From: an uncultured Oscillospiraceae bacterium
GTDB lineage: Bacteria > Bacillota > Clostridia > Oscillospirales > Ruminococcaceae
Direction: 5' to 3'
NCBI GenBank assembly: GCA_902489475.1
Contig: CABUAH010000077.1
Span: 1 to 6,911, forward strand
Length of the DNA: 6,911 nucleotides
Translations under genes and position numbers: made by a program
Part shown: positions 4,846 through 6,911 of the stretch, piece by piece
Position numbering within the stretch: position 1 is the stretch's first letter
How the letters are laid out: every line of letters starts with the position of its first letter
Notes under the pieces: generated by a model
The model's database searches: none
Told to the model about the DNA's origin: nothing
The model's input: only the letters and a program-made list of their open reading frames with translations

Positions 4846-5506
4846 ATTCCATTTGTTCTCGCATCTTTGACAGAATTTTTTTCTCACGCCTTGAAACCTG
4901 GACCTGAGTTATCCCCATTATTTTGGCAGTTTTTACTTGTGTGAGATTTTTGTAATACCTCAAATATATAAGTGTTCTATCCTCATTATTAAGCTTCGAG
5001 ATTATTTCCCTAAGTGATAAGAGATCAGTTATTTTTCCGTCCTGTGCGTCAATCGGAATCAAAACCTCGCTCGGTTCATCATCGCTGTAGGTAAGACTGA
5101 GCGGCGGCTGTGAAACATTGATTGCCTCACAAATTCTCTCCGGCGGCTCATTGGTTTTCAAACTAAGTTCTCTTACGTCAGGTTCCCTGCCGAGCCTTGC
5201 CAAATAGTCCTCTCTGATTTTTGTGATTTTAAGCGACAGCTCCTTTAAACTTCTGGAAACCTTGACTGTCCCTCCGTCCCTGAAAAGCCGCTTAATTTCG
5301 CCAAGTATCACGGGAACGGCATAGGTTGAAAACTTAACCGAAAATTCAGGGTTAAAATGCTCCTTGGCTTTTAAAAGTCCTAAACAGCCTGCCGAATACA
5401 GCTCCTCATATTCTATTCCCCGATTTTTAAATCTGTTTGCACACAGATGAACAAGTCCCAAATGCTCTGAAACATCTATTTTATCTTTCTGTTTTGTAAC
5501 CGTCAA
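4841..5506 (-). CDS. sigF: Forespore sigma factor sigma-F (SpoIIAC)
   Basis: This RNA polymerase sigma factor switches on the first forespore-specific genes after asymmetric division and is held inactive by SpoIIAB. The 221-residue product has region 2 (GCLGLLKA 40-47; FSTYAVPVILGEIKRLFRDG 59-78, then GTVKVSRSLKEL), region 3 at about 92-145, and a region 4 HTH at 189-212 (TQVKTAKIMGITQVQVSRRE). The N-terminus is shorter than in Bacillus (255 residues), mostly before region 2. No ATG or GTG fits. TTG at 5506 is ten bases from AGAGG (5517-5521); TTG at 5515 is only one base away and is less likely. It overlaps spoIIAB by about 26 bases, and its stop lies in the repeat array. The spoIIAA-spoIIAB order identifies it as sigma-F rather than the similar sigma-G. 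Confidence 0.93.
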   Translation of the reverse strand: MTVTKQKDKIDVSEHLGLVHLCANRFKNRGIEYEELYSAGCLGLLKAKEHFNPEFSVKFSTYAVPVILGEIKRLFRDGGTVKVSRSLKELSLKITKIREDYLARLGREPDVRELSLKTNEPPERICEAINVSQPPLSLTYSDDEPSEVLIPIDAQDGKITDLLSLREIISKLNNEDRTLIYLRYYKNLTQVKTAKIMGITQVQVSRREKKILSKMREQMEL

Positions 5507-5936
5507 TTCCGACAATCCTCTTTACCATAATTACTGTCGTACCTTTTAAGACCTCGCTTTTCACAGTAAGCTTGTCCATAAAGCTTTCCATCACCGAAAA
5601 ACCAAGTCCGGAACGCTCCTCCTCGGGCGCAGTTGTATAAAGCGGTTCCATTGCCTTTTTTACATCGGCAATTCCACAGCCACGATCCCGTATTTTTATG
5701 TAAAGTGTTTTATCTTCGTAAATTCGCAAGAGCATATCTATGTATCCCGACGTATTCCGATAGCCGTGAACAATAGCATTTGTCACAGCCTCCGAAACCG
5801 CTGTTTTTATATCGCCAAGCTCGTCCACTCTCGGATTTAAGGAAAGTGCAAATCCACAGACAACCGTCCTTGAAAAGCCTTCGTTCTCAGAAGCGCTTTT
5901 AAATCTTACCTTGACCTCATTTAATACCTTCTTCAA
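5481..5936 (-). CDS. spoIIAB: Anti-sigma-F factor / serine kinase SpoIIAB
   Basis: SpoIIAB is a GHKL-fold ATP-binding protein that binds sigma-F and phosphorylates SpoIIAA. The 151-residue product shows the N box SEAVTNAIVHGY (48-59, Mg-binding Asn53), the G1 box DRGCGI (84-89), an ATP lid PLYTTAPEEERSG (98-110), the G2 box SGLGFSVM (109-116) and GTTV (132-135), all as in Bacillus SpoIIAB. TTG at 5936 is chosen because GGGGAGG (5946-5952) lies nine bases upstream; the TTG at 5945 directly touches that site. The gene overlaps spoIIAA by 20 bases, and its ribosome binding site is inside spoIIAA, so translation is probably coupled. Equal production of the partners matters because the switch depends on their ratio. 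Confidence 0.95.
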   Translation of the reverse strand: MKKVLNEVKVRFKSASENEGFSRTVVCGFALSLNPRVDELGDIKTAVSEAVTNAIVHGYRNTSGYIDMLLRIYEDKTLYIKIRDRGCGIADVKKAMEPLYTTAPEEERSGLGFSVMESFMDKLTVKSEVLKGTTVIMVKRIVGIDGYKTER

Positions 5937-6279
5937 GCGATTCAACCTCCCCTTCTATCATGTCTGCATTCACGATCTTTGCAAGCTTATTTACTCCCGA
6001 AAGAAGCATTACTCTTTTTATGTGATTAGGCGGATTTTGTATATATACCCGACCGTTTATCTCATTCATCTTTTTATATCTTCCCATGACAAGTCCTATC
6101 CCGGAGCTGTCCATAAAAGTTACTGCCGAAAAATCCAAAAAAAGTGCTTTAGGCTTGTAAAGAGTCACATTCAGGTCAATATCTGTTCTAAGCTGTGCCG
6201 CAGAATGATGGTCTATTTCGCCGTCCAAAAAGGCATAAAGGCGATTGCTTTTTTCATTCATTTTTATTTTAAGTCCCAT
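5917..6279 (-). CDS. spoIIAA: Anti-sigma-F factor antagonist SpoIIAA
   Basis: SpoIIAA is a STAS-domain protein that, when unphosphorylated, frees sigma-F from SpoIIAB; SpoIIE phosphatase reactivates it in known spore formers. The 120-residue product has LDGEIDHHSA (18-27) and the phosphorylation loop FMDSSGIGLVMGRY, with Ser58 at the same position number as Bacillus SpoIIAA Ser58. The C-terminal half, with NHIKRVMLLSGVNKLAKI, matches the family. ATG at 6279 follows AAGGAG (6288-6293) by eight bases. It is first in the operon spoIIAA-spoIIAB-sigF. Unlike some clostridia, no dacF or other gene precedes it. Confidence 0.96.
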   Translation of the reverse strand: MGLKIKMNEKSNRLYAFLDGEIDHHSAAQLRTDIDLNVTLYKPKALFLDFSAVTFMDSSGIGLVMGRYKKMNEINGRVYIQNPPNHIKRVMLLSGVNKLAKIVNADMIEGEVESLEEGIK

Positions 6280-6299
6280 TCTCTCAACTCCTTAATGCT

Positions 6300-6341
6300 A
6301 TTCTAACACTCAATTTATAAAAAACAGGTCGAAACGACAAA
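6300..6341 (-). promoter_or_regulatory. spoIIA upstream region with Spo0A-box-like dyad
   Basis: On the minus strand, TTTGTCGTTTCGACC (6327-6341) contains a dyad GTCGAAACGAC (6328-6338). Each arm resembles the known 0A box TGTCGAA: GGTCGAA on the plus strand matches 6 of 7 and TGTCGTT on the minus strand 5 of 7. About 24 bases downstream lies AGAAT (6300-6304), resembling the GAAT part of a sigma-H -10 box. No clear -35 box of any kind is visible, as expected if an activator is needed. The match is moderate and partly guided by knowing that spoIIA is Spo0A-controlled in Bacillus. Confidence 0.45.
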
Positions 6342-6348
6342 CCAATAA

Positions 6349-6376
6349 TTTAATTCGTAATGCGTAATTATCAATA
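6349..6376 (+). repeat. Fragment of the TAATTCG-type dispersed repeat
   Basis: TAATTCG (6351-6357), TAATGCG (6358-6364) and TAATTA (6365-6370) match the heptamer part of the repeats at 3798-3825 and in the 54-bp array. The TTGACAATGGA part is missing. It lies between the Spo0A-like site and the terminator of the upstream RHH gene. Confidence 0.5.
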
Positions 6377-6382
6377 AAAATT

Positions 6383-6416
6383 AAAGCACAGAGGAATTAG
6401 TTTTCTTCTGTGCCTT
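6383..6416 (-). terminator. Rho-independent terminator after the upstream RHH gene
   Basis: On the minus strand AAGGCACAGA pairs with TCTGTGCTTT (seven perfect pairs, one G-U, two A-U) around a 14-base loop, and is followed by AATTTTTATT. It would stop transcription of the RHH/Spo0A-C-like pair before spoIIAA. Confidence 0.8.
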
Positions 6417-6421
6417 TTTAA

Positions 6422-6601
6422 TCAATCTTTGTTGGATTCTTCAGTATCAATATTATCAAATGCAAAATTCAAGCATTGAATAACAAGCCGATTCAGCGAA
6501 ATATTATTTTTATATGCTATCTTATCAAGTTCTTCTACTAAATGCTTCGGAAGTTTAAAGGTTTTGCTTACAGATTCAGGTTTTCCTTGTATTTTTAACA
6601 T
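6422..6601 (-). CDS. Small ribbon-helix-helix protein
   Basis: A 59-residue protein with a predicted strand VSKTFKLP (11-18), helix A about 19-32 (KHLVEELDKIAYKN) and helix B about 35-51 (SLNRLVIQCLNFAFDNI), the CopG/Arc-like order, with an acidic tail. It probably binds DNA as a dimer; the target is unknown. ATG at 6601 lies ten bases after AGGAG (6612-6616); an in-frame GTG at 6610 is one base from that site and is rejected. It follows the Spo0A-C-like gene by 50 bases with no terminator between, so the two are probably one transcript, ended by the hairpin at 6383-6416. Confidence 0.78.
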   Translation of the reverse strand: MLKIQGKPESVSKTFKLPKHLVEELDKIAYKNNISLNRLVIQCLNFAFDNIDTEESNKD

Positions 6602-6651
6602 TTGGTACACACTCCTATTAACAATTTATTTTTCATTCATAAAGCAGAACG

Positions 6652-6876
6652 CTATATTTTGTTTTTTACTTCTTTAGATAAAAAACAAATTACCTCTTCA
6701 ACCGTCGGTTTATCTTTTCTGTGAGGAATTCTCTGCCAGTATGCTTTTACCTTGACATCATTACTTCTCATTCCCTCATCAAACGCTTTCTGTATCTCTG
6801 ACCTCACCTCAGTAATGCTTATTTTATGATTTGCAGCGACTTTAAACAACACCTTGTCTATCTTTGACCTTTTCAT
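6652..6876 (-). CDS. Spo0A C-terminal-domain-like small protein
   Basis: The 74-residue product has no receiver domain. Residues about 13-32 (VAANHKISITEVRSEIQKAF) line up with the DNA-binding helix region of Bacillus Spo0A (IAKKFNTTASRVERAIRHAI) without gaps, sharing the hydrophobic pattern and the V..xxI..A spacing. The later KPTVEEVICFL (56-66) parallels Spo0A KPTNSEFIAMV. Between them the Spo0A segment is replaced by a shorter YWQRIPHRKD stretch. I recall short clostridial proteins annotated with this domain. It is probably a helix-turn-helix DNA-binding protein; whether it reads 0A boxes is unknown. ATG at 6876 follows AAGGAGG (6883-6889) by six bases. An out-of-frame ATGGCATGA lies between the two. 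The promoter is beyond or at the window edge. Confidence 0.6.
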   Translation of the reverse strand: MKRSKIDKVLFKVAANHKISITEVRSEIQKAFDEGMRSNDVKVKAYWQRIPHRKDKPTVEEVICFLSKEVKNKI

Positions 6877-6911
6877 GCCATGCCTCCTTAAACATATTTT
6901 AGATATATTTT

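Noticed and set aside
4611..4907. Plus-strand ORF of 98 codons with 18-residue repeats (SIVNYKITHSKLI type)
   Set aside because: It is produced by the 54-bp repeat, whose length is a multiple of three, and it runs antisense into sigF. It has no ribosome binding site of note.
5911..6306. Plus-strand 131-codon ORF opposite spoIIAA and the start of spoIIAB
   Set aside because: It is antisense to well-supported genes and has no recognisable protein features.

Overview
The window looks like chromosome of a low-GC, spore-forming Firmicute. It is probably a clostridium of the Ruminococcus/Oscillospiraceae kind. The basis is AT-rich DNA, strong GGAGG-type ribosome binding sites, an intact spoIIAA-spoIIAB-sigF operon, and clostridial-looking glycolytic enzymes. 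The genus is an inference from protein flavour only.

Layout. (1) Positions 1-127 are non-coding, with direct and inverted repeats behind the aldolase gene. (2) Positions 128-2765, minus strand, hold a glycolytic cluster read as 6-phosphofructokinase (pfk), a small membrane-anchored leucine-rich-repeat protein, then class II fructose-bisphosphate aldolase (fba). Pfk makes fructose-1,6-bisphosphate and Fba cleaves it. Good sigma-A promoters precede pfk and fba. (3) Positions 2916-3773, plus strand, encode an exported polysaccharide deacetylase divergent from pfk. (4) Positions 3771-4843 are a compact regulatory island between two convergent genes. It holds a 59-residue ribbon-helix-helix protein (3878-4057, minus), a small overlapping ORF, a perfect-consensus promoter bracketed by two inverted 19-bp operator-like sites, and a divergent XRE repressor (4318-4524). 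A hairpin terminator closes each side. The two outer ends are inverted copies of one AT-rich repeat family, and each begins exactly on the neighbouring gene's TAA stop codon. The right-hand copy has grown into a 54-bp tandem array. (5) Positions 4841-6279, minus strand, are the forespore sigma-factor operon: anti-anti-sigma SpoIIAA, anti-sigma kinase SpoIIAB and sigma-F. The genes overlap, and the last two appear to use TTG starts. (6) Positions 6280-6421 hold the spoIIA upstream region, with a Spo0A-box-like dyad, a repeat fragment and a terminator. (7) Positions 6422-6876, minus strand, hold a second 59-residue ribbon-helix-helix protein and a 74-residue protein that resembles the DNA-binding domain of Spo0A without a receiver domain.

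How it fits together. The right half is about sporulation control: SpoIIAB holds sigma-F until SpoIIAA is dephosphorylated, and Spo0A normally switches the operon on. A stand-alone Spo0A-C-like protein just upstream is therefore suggestive. The island at 3771-4843 looks like a self-regulated XRE/RHH switch that may have inserted between the deacetylase and sigF genes. No known mobile element, CRISPR array, tRNA or rRNA was recognised.
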